This document shows positions 34,074 to 43,379 of a stretch of DNA of 55,979 nucleotides, one piece after another. The stretch is from Sphingopyxis sp. (GTDB lineage: Bacteria; Pseudomonadota; Alphaproteobacteria; Sphingomonadales; Sphingomonadaceae). The stretch is from NCBI GenBank assembly GCA_017745175.1, contig JAGHZY010000030.1:1-55979 (forward strand). The letters are read 5' to 3'. The translations under genes and the position numbers were made by a program. The first letter of the stretch is position 1. Every line of letters starts with the position of its first letter. Below the pieces are notes generated by a model, which was not told the origin of the DNA, ran no database searches, and saw only the letters and a list, made by a program, of their open reading frames with translations.

Positions 34074-36530
34074 GTGAAGCCATCGACATCCGCCTCGTTC
34101 CTCGCGCTCTCCTGCGTGGGCAGCCTGATCAGCGCACCAGCTTTCGCCGCTGATGCCGGTGACGCGCAGGATGCGCCGGGCGGCCGGAGCGAGATCATCG
34201 TCAACGGCACGACGCTTGCGACCGAGGTGGAATCGCCCAAATCAACCGCCCCCGTCATCGACACGCCGCAGACGATCACGGTCGTGTCGCAGGAGCAGAT
34301 CCGCCAGCAGAATCTGCTGACGCTCCGCGACGCGCTGACGACGATCCCCGGCATCACCTTTGGCGCGGGCGAAGGCGGCGGCGGCTATGGCGACTCGATC
34401 AACCTGCGCGGCTATTCGGCGAACAACGACCTGACCGTCGACGGCGTGCGCGACAGCGCGCAATACAGCCGCACCGACCCCTTCAACCTGCAGCAGATCG
34501 AAGTCTATAACGGCGCCAACTCGGTCTTCAACGGATCGGGCAGCGTCGGCGGCACGATCAACCTCGTCAGCAAGATCCCCTTTGCGCGCAACGCGACGAC
34601 GGTGCAGGCGGCGGTCGGCACCGACAATTACTACCGCGCAGCGGTCGACAGCAACTGGCGGGTGAGCGACGTGATCGCGGTCCGCATCAACGCGATGTAT
34701 CACGAGAATGACGTGCCCGGCCGCGACGTCGAATCCTACCAGCGCTGGGGCGTCGCTCCGTCGATCACGATCGGCGTCGACAGCGACACCAGCCTGACGC
34801 TCGCATATCTCCATCAGGACGACGACAATACGCCGATCTATGGCGTTCCCTATTTCCTGAGCACGCTCAACGACGGCCCGCTGGCGGGCGTCGACGACAG
34901 CGACTATTTCGGGATCCGCAATCTCGACAAGCAGAAGACCAAGGTCGACCGCCTGACCGCGACCTTCCGCCATGCGTTCAGCGACAATGTCTCGATCCGC
35001 AACCTGACCCGCTGGCAGCGCGTCGGCCAGTATAGCCAGACGAGCGCGCCTCAGGGCACCTTCTGCCTTGCCAACAATCGCCAGCCGGTCGGATCGACCC
35101 CGGATGCGACGACGGGGCGCGCCTGTACCGTTTCGCTGACGAACGTCGTCGATTCGAGCGGCGTTTTCCGGACGAGCGACAATCCGCTTGAAGTCACCGT
35201 GGCCCCCGGCTTCTTCCAGCCGAACGGGCCGCGCGGGCTGGTCCGCGATCAGGAGAATAGCCTGATCCACAACCAGACCGACCTGACCGTCACCAGCGGA
35301 TCGAAGGGCGGCACCTTCAACACGCTCGTCGTCGGCGCGTCGGCGAGCTGGGAAGATTACGGCATCACCACCGCCAGCCTTGCGCGCAATTCGCTGGGCC
35401 AGGCCGTCGTCCTGCCGCAGATCAACCTCGCGAACCCCGACACCGTCTATACCGGTCCGATCAACTTCACCGTGACCGGGCGCTCGCAGGGCAAGAGCCG
35501 CAACCTTGCGGTCTATGCATTCGACACGCTCGAACTCGGTTCGATGTTCGAGATCAACGCCGGCGTGCGCTACGAAAAGAATCGCGCCGAATTCCGCAAC
35601 ATCCCGCTTGGCGTTTACCCGCCGGGCACGACGCCGCTGACGGCGTTGCAATTGCTCCCGCAGGTCAGTGACGAGAATCTTTTCTCGTACCGCGTCGGTG
35701 CGGTGTTCCATCCGGTCGAGAATGTCAGCCTCTACGCCGCCTATGGCAACGCCAAGACGCCCTCGTCGGCAACGGTGCGCCTTGGCTGCGGCGCGATCCC
35801 GGCGAACGGCGCCGCCGATCCGTGCGCTGTCGCCCCCGAAAAGGCGCGCAGCTACGAGGTCGGCGCCAAGGCCGAGCTTTTCGACAAGAAGTTGCTGCTC
35901 ACTGCCGCGCTGTTCCGCAACGAGCGCTCCAACTTCCGTATTCCGTCGAACGACCCTTCGCTGCCCAACTCGCTGCAGGTGCTCGACGGCAAATCGCGCG
36001 TCGACGGCGTCGCGCTCGGCATCACCGGCAATGTCACGCCCGAATGGGCGATCTTCGCCAACTACACCTATCTCGACAGCGAAGTGCGGCAGAGCGTTTC
36101 CGATTTCTGCCTCGCGACGCCGGGCGCAACGGGGTGCCTCAACAACGCAGCCATTCCCGATCCGCAGCGTGGCGATCGCCTGATCCAGACCCCGAAGCAT
36201 TCGGGTAGCCTGTTCACGACCTATGCTTTCCCGTTCGGCCTGCAGATCGGTTACGGCCTGACCTATCAGGGCAAATTCGCGACGAACCAGCGCAATCTCG
36301 CGCAGCGGACGCAGTTCATGGTCGACGATTATCTGATCCACCGCGCGTTCGTGTCGTATGACTTCAAGAACGGTCTCGTCGCGCAGCTCAACGTCAGCAA
36401 CTTCACGAACGAGGATTATTACATCGGCGTCCGTAACAATGTGAACGCGACCTCCGGCGCCGTCACAGGCGGCTGGGCCACCCCCGGCGAATCGCGTTCG
36501 GCGGTGTTCAGCCTCTTCTACAACTTCTGA
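34074..36530 (+). CDS. TonB-dependent siderophore receptor (Fiu-like, catecholate type)
   Basis: An 818-residue outer-membrane receptor. GTG start at 34074 behind AGGGG; signal peptide ending APAFA near residue 25. The TonB box region is SEIIVNG (about 39), the plug contains [36 protein letters not shown] and [20 protein letters not shown], and the 22-strand barrel ends with a terminal phenylalanine ([12 protein letters not shown]). Its partner piuC and the Fur-like box upstream indicate ferric-catecholate uptake under iron limitation. The exact ligand is unknown. Confidence 0.92.
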   Translation: MKPSTSASFLALSCVGSLISAPAFAADAGDAQDAPGGRSEIIVNGTTLATEVESPKSTAPVIDTPQTITVVSQEQIRQQNLLTLRDALTTIPGITFGAGEGGGGYGDSINLRGYSANNDLTVDGVRDSAQYSRTDPFNLQQIEVYNGANSVFNGSGSVGGTINLVSKIPFARNATTVQAAVGTDNYYRAAVDSNWRVSDVIAVRINAMYHENDVPGRDVESYQRWGVAPSITIGVDSDTSLTLAYLHQDDDNTPIYGVPYFLSTLNDGPLAGVDDSDYFGIRNLDKQKTKVDRLTATFRHAFSDNVSIRNLTRWQRVGQYSQTSAPQGTFCLANNRQPVGSTPDATTGRACTVSLTNVVDSSGVFRTSDNPLEVTVAPGFFQPNGPRGLVRDQENSLIHNQTDLTVTSGSKGGTFNTLVVGASASWEDYGITTASLARNSLGQAVVLPQINLANPDTVYTGPINFTVTGRSQGKSRNLAVYAFDTLELGSMFEINAGVRYEKNRAEFRNIPLGVYPPGTTPLTALQLLPQVSDENLFSYRVGAVFHPVENVSLYAAYGNAKTPSSATVRLGCGAIPANGAADPCAVAPEKARSYEVGAKAELFDKKLLLTAALFRNERSNFRIPSNDPSLPNSLQVLDGKSRVDGVALGITGNVTPEWAIFANYTYLDSEVRQSVSDFCLATPGATGCLNNAAIPDPQRGDRLIQTPKHSGSLFTTYAFPFGLQIGYGLTYQGKFATNQRNLAQRTQFMVDDYLIHRAFVSYDFKNGLVAQLNVSNFTNEDYYIGVRNNVNATSGAVTGGWATPGESRSAVFSLFYNF

Positions 36531-36535
36531 TCGAC

Positions 36536-36570
36536 GGGGCGGGCGCGGCGATTGCCGTGCCCGCCCCTTT
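36536..36570 (+). terminator. hairpin between receptor gene and piuC
   Basis: GGGGCGGGC (36536-36544) pairs with GCCCGCCCC (36559-36567), with an inner CGGC-GATT-GCCG hairpin and three T residues. It probably attenuates read-through into piuC rather than stopping it fully. Confidence 0.6.
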
Positions 36571-36588
36571 CGACATAGAAGCGATGCC

Positions 36589-37272
36589 ATGATCCGCATC
36601 ATCCCCGACGTACTCGACGCAGACGGCGTCGCAAGGCTCCGCTCGATCCTCGACGCCGCCGAATGGATCGACGGCAACGAAACCTCGGGCCCGCAGGCCG
36701 CGCTGGCGAAGCGCAACCAGCAGCTCCCCGAATTTGGCGAAGCGGCGGCCGAGGCGGGACGCATCGTCCTCGACGCGCTCGGCCGCAGCCCGCTGTTCAT
36801 CGCCTCGGCACTACCGCTCAAAATCTATCCGCCCTATTTCAACCGCTATGCCGGCGGCGAAAATTTCGGCGACCATATCGACAATGCGATCCGCATGCGC
36901 CGCGGCAGCGATTTCCGCATGCGCAGCGACCTGTCGGCCACGCTCTTCCTCGCCGATCCCGACAGCTATGAGGGCGGCGGTCTGGTCGTCGAAGGCTTTG
37001 CGCAGGAACCGGGCATCAAATTGCCCGCGGGGCATATGATCCTGTACCCGTCGACGACCGTCCACCGCGTCGAACCCGTCACGTCGGGTGCGCGTGTCGC
37101 AAGCTTCATGTGGATCCAGTCGATGGTCCGCGATCAGGGCCAGCGGGACCTGCTGCTCGATCTCGACATGGGGGTTCAGGGCGCCGCAGCGGCGCTGGGT
37201 CAGGGCGATGCGACGGTCGTGCGCCTGACGGGCGTCTATCATAACCTGCTGCGGCGCTGGGCCGACAGCTAG
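36589..37272 (+). CDS. piuC: Fe(II)/2-oxoglutarate-dependent hydroxylase PiuC (PKHD type)
   Basis: A 227-residue dioxygenase of the PiuC/YbiX family. The iron ligands are H96 and D98 in [10 protein letters not shown] and H159 in [10 protein letters not shown]169 is placed to bind 2-oxoglutarate. In Pseudomonas and E. coli this gene accompanies catecholate receptors (piuA/fiu) and is iron-regulated, matching its place 58 bases after the receptor. It likely modifies a siderophore or xenosiderophore, which is an inference. The stop shares a CTAG with the convergent apbE. Confidence 0.92.
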   Translation: MIRIIPDVLDADGVARLRSILDAAEWIDGNETSGPQAALAKRNQQLPEFGEAAAEAGRIVLDALGRSPLFIASALPLKIYPPYFNRYAGGENFGDHIDNAIRMRRGSDFRMRSDLSATLFLADPDSYEGGGLVVEGFAQEPGIKLPAGHMILYPSTTVHRVEPVTSGARVASFMWIQSMVRDQGQRDLLLDLDMGVQGAAAALGQGDATVVRLTGVYHNLLRRWADS

Positions 37273-38228
37273 GCGAGCATCGCCCGCCAGCCCTGCGACA
37301 GATATTCGCGGTCGCCCGCGACGACGCAAGCCGCGAGCTCCTGCTCGTCGGAGAGCGCGATCGCTGCCTGTGGACCGAGGACCGTCAGCGCAGTTGCCCA
37401 GCCGTCGGCCATCATGCACTGGCGGTGCAGCACGGTCACCGACGAGACGCCGTTGACGATCGGGCGCTCGGTCGCCGGATCGAAGCTATGCGAATAATGT
37501 CGGCCATCCATACTGAAACCGCGGCGATAATTGCCTGAGGTCGCCACCGACAGGTCGTGCAGCGCGATGCGCCATGGCGAAACAGACGATGTCGGCGGCA
37601 TTTCGACATCGACCCACCAGGGCTGGCCGTCGGGACGAATCCCCTCGCCGCGCAGCTCGCCGCCGACTTCGAGCAGGAAATGCCGCACCCCATGATCCAG
37701 CAGCCATGCGGCGGCGAGATCGACGCCATAGCCCTTGGCGATGCCGGACAGGTCGAGCGCGGCACCCGCGCGGCGCCGGATGCGACGCGCCGCCGGGTCG
37801 AAATCGATCGTGCGATCGCCGGCGCCGGACTGTTCGGGAATCGCGTCGACGGGGCCGGCGCTGCCGAAACCCCACACCTCGGTCAGCCGCCCCAGGCCGG
37901 CGTCGAACGCACCGCCGCTCGCGCGCGCGATCGCGAGGGCGCTCTCGACGACATGAGCAAGTTCGTCCGGCGCATCATGCCACAGCCCGGACGCGGCGCG
38001 GTTGAGGCGCGAGAGGTCCGATTGCGGCTCCCACTGGCTCATTTGCGCAACCACCCGGTCGAACGCCGCCTGTACGCCGTCCGCAGCCCCCGCAGGCGGC
38101 GACACCGCCTGCAACGACCAGTTGGTCCCCATCGTCTCGCCGGAAACGCTTTCGATGATCGCCCCGGCGTCACGCCCGGCAAAGGCCGCGGGCGTCAGCG
38201 CGCGGGGGATCAGGATGCGGTCGGTCAG
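37269..38228 (-). CDS. apbE: FAD:protein FMN transferase ApbE
   Basis: A 319-residue enzyme that attaches FMN covalently to threonine of exported proteins. Family landmarks are [11 protein letters not shown] at about residue 30, [15 protein letters not shown] near 130, [12 protein letters not shown] near 182 (nucleotide/metal region), VGGELRGEG near 212, and SYSFDPAT-like [17 protein letters not shown] near 265. No ATG, GTG or TTG is placed sensibly; the best start is CTG at 38228, overlapping the DUF4198 stop as CTGA. Starting at the internal ATG of MGTNW would cut the conserved N-terminus. Last gene of the PepSY-DUF2271-DUF4198-ApbE operon. Confidence 0.9.
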   Translation of the reverse strand: MTDRILIPRALTPAAFAGRDAGAIIESVSGETMGTNWSLQAVSPPAGAADGVQAAFDRVVAQMSQWEPQSDLSRLNRAASGLWHDAPDELAHVVESALAIARASGGAFDAGLGRLTEVWGFGSAGPVDAIPEQSGAGDRTIDFDPAARRIRRRAGAALDLSGIAKGYGVDLAAAWLLDHGVRHFLLEVGGELRGEGIRPDGQPWWVDVEMPPTSSVSPWRIALHDLSVATSGNYRRGFSMDGRHYSHSFDPATERPIVNGVSSVTVLHRQCMMADGWATALTVLGPQAAIALSDEQELAACVVAGDREYLSQGWRAMLA

Positions 38229-39055
38229 GGCGCGAGCACTTCCAGCGTCGTGACGTAGCTCGCACGGCGCTGCGGCGCGGGCTCGGGCGCGCCTTCGGCG
38301 CGCTCGGCCTGCGGCGTCGTGACGTTCAGCCAATAGAGGCCGGGTTCGGCCCAGTTGATCGCGACCTTGCCGTCGGCGCCGGTCTTGAGGTCCATCTGGC
38401 CGAGCTGATCCCGATAGCGGATACCCCCCGGGATCACCGTGACCGGCAGGCCCGCGGCGGGCTTGCCGTCGAGCAGGAACTGGAAGGTCGCGGCCTCGCC
38501 CGCGATCAGATCGTTCGGGTGCGTCACGGGGACGAGTTCGATGCCCTTGCCCGTCGGCTTGAACAGCGTCGTCGTCGGCTCGCCGACGGTCACGAAAATT
38601 TCGTTGCGGTTGTTCGATTCGGCGGTCTTCACATTGGTCGCGCCGGCGGGAATACGTTCGGCGACATTGGCGGTCGTCGTACCGCGCGGCAGACGCTCGG
38701 TCTTGCCATTGAGGTCATAGCTGCCCATCACGCCGTCGACGACCGACGCGATACGCCATGTACCCTTTTGTGTGAGGTGGACGTCGAAGGTGCTGCGATA
38801 ACGCCCCGTCGCCTTGTTCTCGATCGTCGCCTCGGTGCCGTCGGGCGCCCACGCCTTCATCGCGTCGAGACGCAACGGCTGGTGCTCGAAATAGAAAAGA
38901 TCGTTCGACACCGCGGCGTCGACGGTGACCCAGACATCGTCACCCGAGAGGACGGTCGACGACGGCATCATCCACTGACGGTGCGCCGAAGCCGGAACGG
39001 CGACCACGACAGCAAGCGCGGCCGTCGCGGCGAAACCCCGAATTCGCTTCTTCAT
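38225..39055 (-). CDS. DUF4198 domain-containing periplasmic protein
   Basis: A 276-residue exported protein with signal peptide MKKRIRGFAATAALAVVVAV then PASAHRQWMMPSSTVLSGDD; the invariant early H-x-x-W after cleavage is typical of DUF4198 (NikM-like or cobalt/nickel-associated) proteins. The C-terminal part (GKPAAGLPVTVIPGG to WAEPGLYWLNVTTP) is an Ig-like beta domain. Such proteins often sit beside metal-uptake or PepSY genes. It is between DUF2271 and apbE in a tightly packed operon; role in iron or flavin chemistry is inferred only. Confidence 0.88.
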   Translation of the reverse strand: MKKRIRGFAATAALAVVVAVPASAHRQWMMPSSTVLSGDDVWVTVDAAVSNDLFYFEHQPLRLDAMKAWAPDGTEATIENKATGRYRSTFDVHLTQKGTWRIASVVDGVMGSYDLNGKTERLPRGTTTANVAERIPAGATNVKTAESNNRNEIFVTVGEPTTTLFKPTGKGIELVPVTHPNDLIAGEAATFQFLLDGKPAAGLPVTVIPGGIRYRDQLGQMDLKTGADGKVAINWAEPGLYWLNVTTPQAERAEGAPEPAPQRRASYVTTLEVLAP

Positions 39056-39074
39056 ACCCCTGTCCTTTCAGCTT

Positions 39075-39605
39075 TTAACGGAAGGCGACCGAAACGGCGC
39101 CCAGTTCAGTCGTCCCCGCAGCACGCCCGCCCGCCCCGGCCTTCGCCGGCCAGGTGAAGGGAATGCGCAGAAGTTCGCGGCCGCCAACCTCGCGCGCCGC
39201 CTCGATCACCAGCGTGTACTGGCCGGGCGCCGCCGCCCCGAGCTGCGCGCGCGAGAAGGAGACCTTGTGCGCGCCGGGGGCGCGCGTCGCGCCGGTGATG
39301 CCGTTCGCGGGGAAAGCCATCGAGCGGCCCGCGGCACGCCACCACTGGCGCACGTCGCGAAGCCACTTCGTGCCCTCGTTCGCCTTCATGTCACAATCGT
39401 ACCAGACCGCGACGGTCTTTGCCGGGGCGCCCGCCTTTTCGATCCAGATCGCGACATAGGGCTTGTGATATTCGGCGACCTTCAGCCGCGGAATGTTGAT
39501 CGTCACGTCCATCGTGCCCGGATCGGCGGCAAAAGCCGGCGCGCCGAGTACGGCGCCGAGACCGATTGTGCCGCCGAGGATTCGCGCAGGGGTGGAAAGC
39601 TGCAT
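39075..39605 (-). CDS. DUF2271 domain-containing periplasmic protein, candidate ApbE substrate
   Basis: A 176-residue exported protein; signal peptide ends GAPAFA near residue 26. The mature part has YVAIWIEKAG, a WYDCDMK segment, and KWLRDVRQWWRAAG, all typical of DUF2271. At residues 101-108 it reads NGITGATR, close to the (S/T)GAT flavinylation consensus recognised by ApbE, with T107 as the predicted FMN-bearing residue. With apbE in the same operon, a covalently flavinylated periplasmic redox protein is a reasonable inference. Lies 10 bases after the PepSY gene. Confidence 0.87.
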   Translation of the reverse strand: MQLSTPARILGGTIGLGAVLGAPAFAADPGTMDVTINIPRLKVAEYHKPYVAIWIEKAGAPAKTVAVWYDCDMKANEGTKWLRDVRQWWRAAGRSMAFPANGITGATRAPGAHKVSFSRAQLGAAAPGQYTLVIEAAREVGGRELLRIPFTWPAKAGAGGRAAGTTELGAVSVAFR

Positions 39606-39615
39606 GATGGTCTCC

Positions 39616-40260
39616 CTAGTGAATGAAGATGACGGCGATCGCGGCGGGGATCGCGAGCCCCAGCCCGACGAGCGGCCAGGTGCTCTTGCGCTTCGCCGAA
39701 TGAAGCTGGAGCAGGAACAGGCCGGTGATCGCGAAGACGAGGCAGGCGAAGGCGAAGATGTCGATGAACAGGCTCCACGCGCCGCCCGAATTGCGGCCCT
39801 TGTGGAGGTCGTTGAGGTAGGAGATCCAGCCGCGGCTGGTCATCTCGCCCGACGCCGCGCCCGTCGCGAGATCGATCGCGACCCATGCGTCGCCGCCGGG
39901 GCGCGGCGCGGGCAGATAGACCTCGTCCGCCGACCATTCGGCCTCGGCCGATGCCTTGACCGGAAAGCTGTCCTCGACCCACTCGGCAACCGCGGGCGGC
40001 AAGGGCGCTTTTTCCGCGTCGGGGACCGCCGCCTTCAGGCGCGCAAGCAATGCCGGCGGCATCTGCGCCGATTTCTGGGTGACCACCGGCGACCCTTCGA
40101 TGTCGGCAGCGTGGTTGAGCGTGAAGCCGGTGATCGCGAACAGCAAAAGGCCGATGAGGCTGACCGCCGAGCTCATCCAGTGCCACATGTGCAGCTGTTT
40201 CAGCCAAAAGGTTTTCCGGCTCTTCCTGATCGCCGGGCGCGGGGGTGTCGGTGCATGCAT
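39616..40260 (-). CDS. PepSY-associated transmembrane protein
   Basis: A 214-residue inner-membrane protein. It has an N-terminal cytoplasmic segment, KQLHMWHWMSSAVSLIGLL as the first helix with histidines suited to haem or metal binding, a periplasmic PepSY-like region (about 60-155), a second helix (FIDIFAFACLVFAITGLFLL) and a third at the C-terminus. Small PepSY proteins are proposed to move electrons across the membrane, often for iron reduction. The ATG at 40260 is chosen since the Fur-like box lies immediately upstream (40297-40315); an in-frame ATG at 40293 would overlap the promoter region. Confidence 0.85.
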   Translation of the reverse strand: MHAPTPPRPAIRKSRKTFWLKQLHMWHWMSSAVSLIGLLLFAITGFTLNHAADIEGSPVVTQKSAQMPPALLARLKAAVPDAEKAPLPPAVAEWVEDSFPVKASAEAEWSADEVYLPAPRPGGDAWVAIDLATGAASGEMTSRGWISYLNDLHKGRNSGGAWSLFIDIFAFACLVFAITGLFLLQLHSAKRKSTWPLVGLGLAIPAAIAVIFIH

Positions 40261-40296
40261 CTTGGGGGCTCTGCCGAAAGGATGCCCGGCCATTAT

Positions 40297-40315
40297 CGAG
40301 AACGATTCGCAATTA
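40297..40315 (-). promoter_or_regulatory. putative Fur box upstream of the PepSY operon
   Basis: CGAGAACGATTCGCAATTA on the plus strand matches the box at 33990-34008 in 15 of 19 positions. It lies 37 bases before the PepSY start codon, where Fur would block transcription under iron-replete conditions. Confidence 0.65.
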
Positions 40316-40360
40316 CAATATCATTTGACGGTCCAAGCGGGTGAAAAAGAGCCCGCGCCG

Positions 40361-40394
40361 CGAAAGCCCGGGCCGACGATGTCGACCCGGGCCC
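40361..40394 (-). terminator. probable terminator of the zinc-ribbon gene
   Basis: Read on the minus strand, GCCCGGGTCGAC and GTCGGCCCGGGC form a 12-pair stem (one G-T pair) with an ATC loop and a short TTTC tail, 13 bases after the stop at 40407. Confidence 0.5.
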
Positions 40395-40406
40395 TGTCGA
40401 CAGCGT

Positions 40407-40706
40407 CTAGTCGAACAATTCCTCGAGGAAGGATTTCCGCCGCTTGGGATATCCCTTGCGATAATCCTGATGTCCGCGATCCCACGGCGCACCCGCCGGA
40501 GGGGACGAATAATGCTGCTGTGGCGGTGGAGCCTGCGGCGCGGGTTCGGGTCCGCGACTCCGTTCGATGATCTTGTCCAGCTCGCCGCGATCGAGCCAGA
40601 CGCCGCGGCATTGCGGGCAATAATCGATTTCGACACCCTGCCGGTCGCTCATGACAAGCGGCACCTTGCAAACCGGACAGGGCATACCGACGCCTGCGTT
40701 CGTCAT
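40407..40706 (-). CDS. TFIIB-type zinc ribbon protein
   Basis: A 99-residue protein with an N-terminal zinc ribbon: CPVC at residues 10-13 and CPQC near 30, separated by LVMSDRQGVEIDY, then RGVWLDRGELDKIIER, which is diagnostic of the zf-TFIIB/YjdN-like family. The C-terminal half is proline/glutamine-rich and basic, ending SFLEELFD. The ATG at 40706 follows GGGGAGGG. Function unknown; members are single-domain cytoplasmic proteins. Confidence 0.87.
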   Translation of the reverse strand: MTNAGVGMPCPVCKVPLVMSDRQGVEIDYCPQCRGVWLDRGELDKIIERSRGPEPAPQAPPPQQHYSSPPAGAPWDRGHQDYRKGYPKRRKSFLEELFD

Positions 40707-41230
40707 GCGCCGGCCCTCCCCGAACGGCCCGGAGGCGAAAAATGGATATCGGCTTTGGCCATGCTCATTACTCCCGACTGATGAACCAATCGGGGTTTCG
40801 ATGCGGCAAAGACATGGGATGAAGCCGAGCCGACATCGAGAACCCCCGATGCGGTCCGACATCGCGATGAGATCATCGCCAGAGGGGCCCGGCCCGCGAC
40901 ACCAACATGGAGGCGCACGCTTTCCATATCAAGGGAAGCCGGGCAATTTCCGCGCGGCGGCCGAGACTTTGAAAATGATGGCAGAGACGGAGAGAACCGA
41001 ACTGAGCCCGCAAGGCCCTGATCCAACTCGCCTAATTTTCGTCAAACCGGCCAAAAGACCACGTTTTGGGCCACGGCGCGCGCAACGCGCGCCTTGGCAT
41101 CACGGTCGCATGCCAAAAGCGGCGTTCCTGCCGGACTCTGGGGTTGTGGGGGAGGAGCAGCCTTCGCGGGTGATTATGGAATGTAGCGGCGCGGGTATCA
41201 CGGGCAATGCCGCGCCCCATATCGAAACTT
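40707..41230. other. 524-base intergenic region with hairpins, no gene seen
   Basis: No convincing coding frame on either strand. It contains two adjacent inverted repeats: GGCCAAAA/TTTTGGGCC-like at 41049-41071 and GGCGCGCG-CAA-CGCGCGCC at 41075-41093, flanked by CCA and TGG. These could be a terminator pair, part of a small RNA, or remnants. The region separates the iron island from the type I secretion locus. Confidence 0.5.
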
Positions 41231-41286
41231 CCAACGAGTTATAACAAAGGTGCCCCCGCGAACGCTGGGGCGGCGTTGGTCACTAT
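41231..41286. repeat. dispersed palindromic repeat, copy 1
   Basis: CGAGTTATAAC followed by GTGCCCCCGCGAACGCTGGG and GCGTTGGTCACTAT. The same order of blocks recurs at 50683-50741 and, shortened, at 50513-50550, bracketing the type I secretion locus. The GTTATAAC core is a perfect palindrome. Confidence 0.75.
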
Positions 41287-41288
41287 TC

Positions 41289-43367
41289 CTATCCCGCGAA
41301 ATATTCGATGAGCCGCATCCCCTCCAAACCGAGGCTTTTGCGCGTTTCGATCGTACCCGCGGCGCCGAACGCCGCTATTTCCTGCGCGATCAACGCAATA
41401 CGCGGATCGGCGACCGGGCTTTCGAACGGCGATTGGCCGCCGTTCCGATAGGTTACCAGCACGTCCGAATCGTCGAGATGCGCCACGCCCATCACCGTGA
41501 TGCGCCCGCCGTTGAACTCGAGGATCGCATTGCCGCCCACATAATGGACCTGGAGTTGGCCGTTGGTCGGATCGCCGGCCTCGGTGCCGCGCAGGTCGAT
41601 CAGGTCGTCGTCACCCGGCGATTGGCCGAAATCCCAGATGATGTCGCCGCCCGACAGTCCGTTGAAGACGAAGCGATCATTGCCGCCGCCGCCCCAGAGC
41701 TGGTCGTTGCCCGCCCCGCCGTCGAGCGTGTCCGCACCGCCGCCCGTCGCGACGCCCGCACCCGTCTCGCCGTCGCCGTAGAGCCGGTCGTCGCCGCGGC
41801 CCCCTTTCAGCGCGTCCCGGCCGCCCTGGCCGCCCGCCGCGATGCTCCTTGCGTCGCCGTAAAGTATGTCGCCGCCGTCGCCGCCGTAGAGCCGGTCGTT
41901 GCCGCCGCGGCTGCCGCTGCCGATCGCAAGGAGATCGCCGTAGAGCGTGTCGCGCCCCAGCTCGCCATAGAGCTCATCGCTCTGCCAGCCGCCGACGAGC
42001 TGATCGTCGTGCAGCCCGCCATAGAGCTTGTCCTCGCCCTTTTCGCCGAACAGCCGGTCCTCGCCCGCGCCGCCGAAGAGCGTATCACCGCCCTTGCCGC
42101 CGCTGATTATGTCGTTGGCGAAACTTCCCGTCAGCCTGTCCGCGGCGTCGGTGCCGCCGATCGCATTGGGGGCGAGGGCGTCGACCGCGAATATCTGCAC
42201 CTTGATCCCGCCGTCCATGATGTCGATGTCGTCGCCGCTGCCGTCGGTCCAGCTGATCGCGAAACGATCGGCGCCGAGCCAGGCGACGCGGGGATGGTCC
42301 TGATCGTAGAGCGCGGCGGTGTTGACCTGGAATTCGTCGCCCAGCCGCTGGCCGTCGCTGCCGAACACCGCGGCTCGGATCGAGGCGCCCGGGTTCGGCT
42401 CGCCGGGTTCGCCGTTGGCGTCGCGCCAGGTGACGACGAAGCGCCCGTCGGCCAGCGCCGCGACGTCGGCGTCGCGCTGGTCGCCCGCGGCGAGCGCGTT
42501 GATCGTAAAGGCCTCGCCGAGCGGCACGCCCGTGGGCGAGAAGGTCCGCGCCTTTATGTCGGTGCCGTCGGGGTCGGCCGCCGGATCGGCGCCGATGGCG
42601 TCGTCCTGCCACACCACAAGGATGTTGCCGTTGGAAAGCTGAACGATCGAGGGCCGCGGATCCGCGCCCGGCGCCGCGCCGACCTCGAAGATCGCGCCCG
42701 CGCTGCCGTCCGCTGCGCGGATCTGGCCGTAAAAGGCGGGCAGCCCGCCTTCCTGCGCGTCGTTTTCGTCGCGCTGTCCGTACCAGAGCAGCGCGAACGC
42801 GCCATCGGCCAGCGCCGCCAATCCCTTGGGTTTCACGCGCCCGTCCCAGCCGAACATGAAGGTCGAAAGCACCGTCCCGTCAGCAGCGCGAATCTCGCCT
42901 TCACCCTCATCCTCGCCGCTCCACACCGTCACGGTGCGGCCATCGGCGAAGGCCGCGATCCGCGCATTCTGGTGATAATAATCATAGTCGGTGAGCCGTT
43001 CGGGGCCGGTCGGGGCGCCGTCGGCGCCGATGATCCGCGTGTTCACCGAGGTACCGGGAAGATGATTTTCCTCGCCGCTGCTGTAGACGATCGCGAAGCT
43101 CCCGTCGGCGCGCGCGGTGACGGCCGGGTTGAGCTGCGCGTCGTCGGTGATCAGGTTCACGCGGAACTCGTCGGCGATCGCCCGGCCGGTCCCGAACGCG
43201 CGGGCGTGGATGTCCGAATAGGATCGGGGTAGCTCGTCGCCGCGCACCTGGCTGCGCCAGGTGACGACGAAATCGCCATCGGCGGTGCCCGCTATATCGG
43301 CCTGACCTTGCTCGCCATAGGTGTGGATGGTGTTGACGAGAAACTCGGTTCCAATTCTGGCGACCAT
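41289..43367 (-). CDS. secreted RTX protein with propeller-like N-terminal repeats
   Basis: A 692-residue protein without a signal peptide. Residues 1 to ~385 are repeating ~50-residue units (GDFVVTWRSQ; DGSFAIVYSS; DGRTVTVWSG; NGNILVVWQDD; DGRFVVTWRD; DRFAISWTDG), like FG-GAP/beta-propeller blades. Residues ~395-560 are RTX nonapeptides (GGKGGDTLFGGAGEDRLFGE etc.) that bind calcium. The C-terminal ~100 residues form the secretion signal region. Start ATG at 43367 has GGGAG seven bases upstream; the earlier ATG at 43373 is too close to it. Last gene of a type I secretion cluster. Substrate or role unknown; export via the adjacent ABC/HlyD pair is inferred. Confidence 0.88.
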   Translation of the reverse strand: MVARIGTEFLVNTIHTYGEQGQADIAGTADGDFVVTWRSQVRGDELPRSYSDIHARAFGTGRAIADEFRVNLITDDAQLNPAVTARADGSFAIVYSSGEENHLPGTSVNTRIIGADGAPTGPERLTDYDYYHQNARIAAFADGRTVTVWSGEDEGEGEIRAADGTVLSTFMFGWDGRVKPKGLAALADGAFALLWYGQRDENDAQEGGLPAFYGQIRAADGSAGAIFEVGAAPGADPRPSIVQLSNGNILVVWQDDAIGADPAADPDGTDIKARTFSPTGVPLGEAFTINALAAGDQRDADVAALADGRFVVTWRDANGEPGEPNPGASIRAAVFGSDGQRLGDEFQVNTAALYDQDHPRVAWLGADRFAISWTDGSGDDIDIMDGGIKVQIFAVDALAPNAIGGTDAADRLTGSFANDIISGGKGGDTLFGGAGEDRLFGEKGEDKLYGGLHDDQLVGGWQSDELYGELGRDTLYGDLLAIGSGSRGGNDRLYGGDGGDILYGDARSIAAGGQGGRDALKGGRGDDRLYGDGETGAGVATGGGADTLDGGAGNDQLWGGGGNDRFVFNGLSGGDIIWDFGQSPGDDDLIDLRGTEAGDPTNGQLQVHYVGGNAILEFNGGRITVMGVAHLDDSDVLVTYRNGGQSPFESPVADPRIALIAQEIAAFGAAGTIETRKSLGLEGMRLIEYFAG

Positions 43368-43379
43368 GAGCATACTCCC

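Noticed and set aside
34242..36821. An 859-residue minus-strand open frame opposite the TonB-dependent receptor
   Set aside because: Antisense shadow of a clear receptor gene; composition is typical of reverse-frame translation.
41250..43232. A 660-residue plus-strand open frame opposite the RTX gene
   Set aside because: Its repeats are the reverse reading of RTX nonapeptide codons, not a separate repeat protein.
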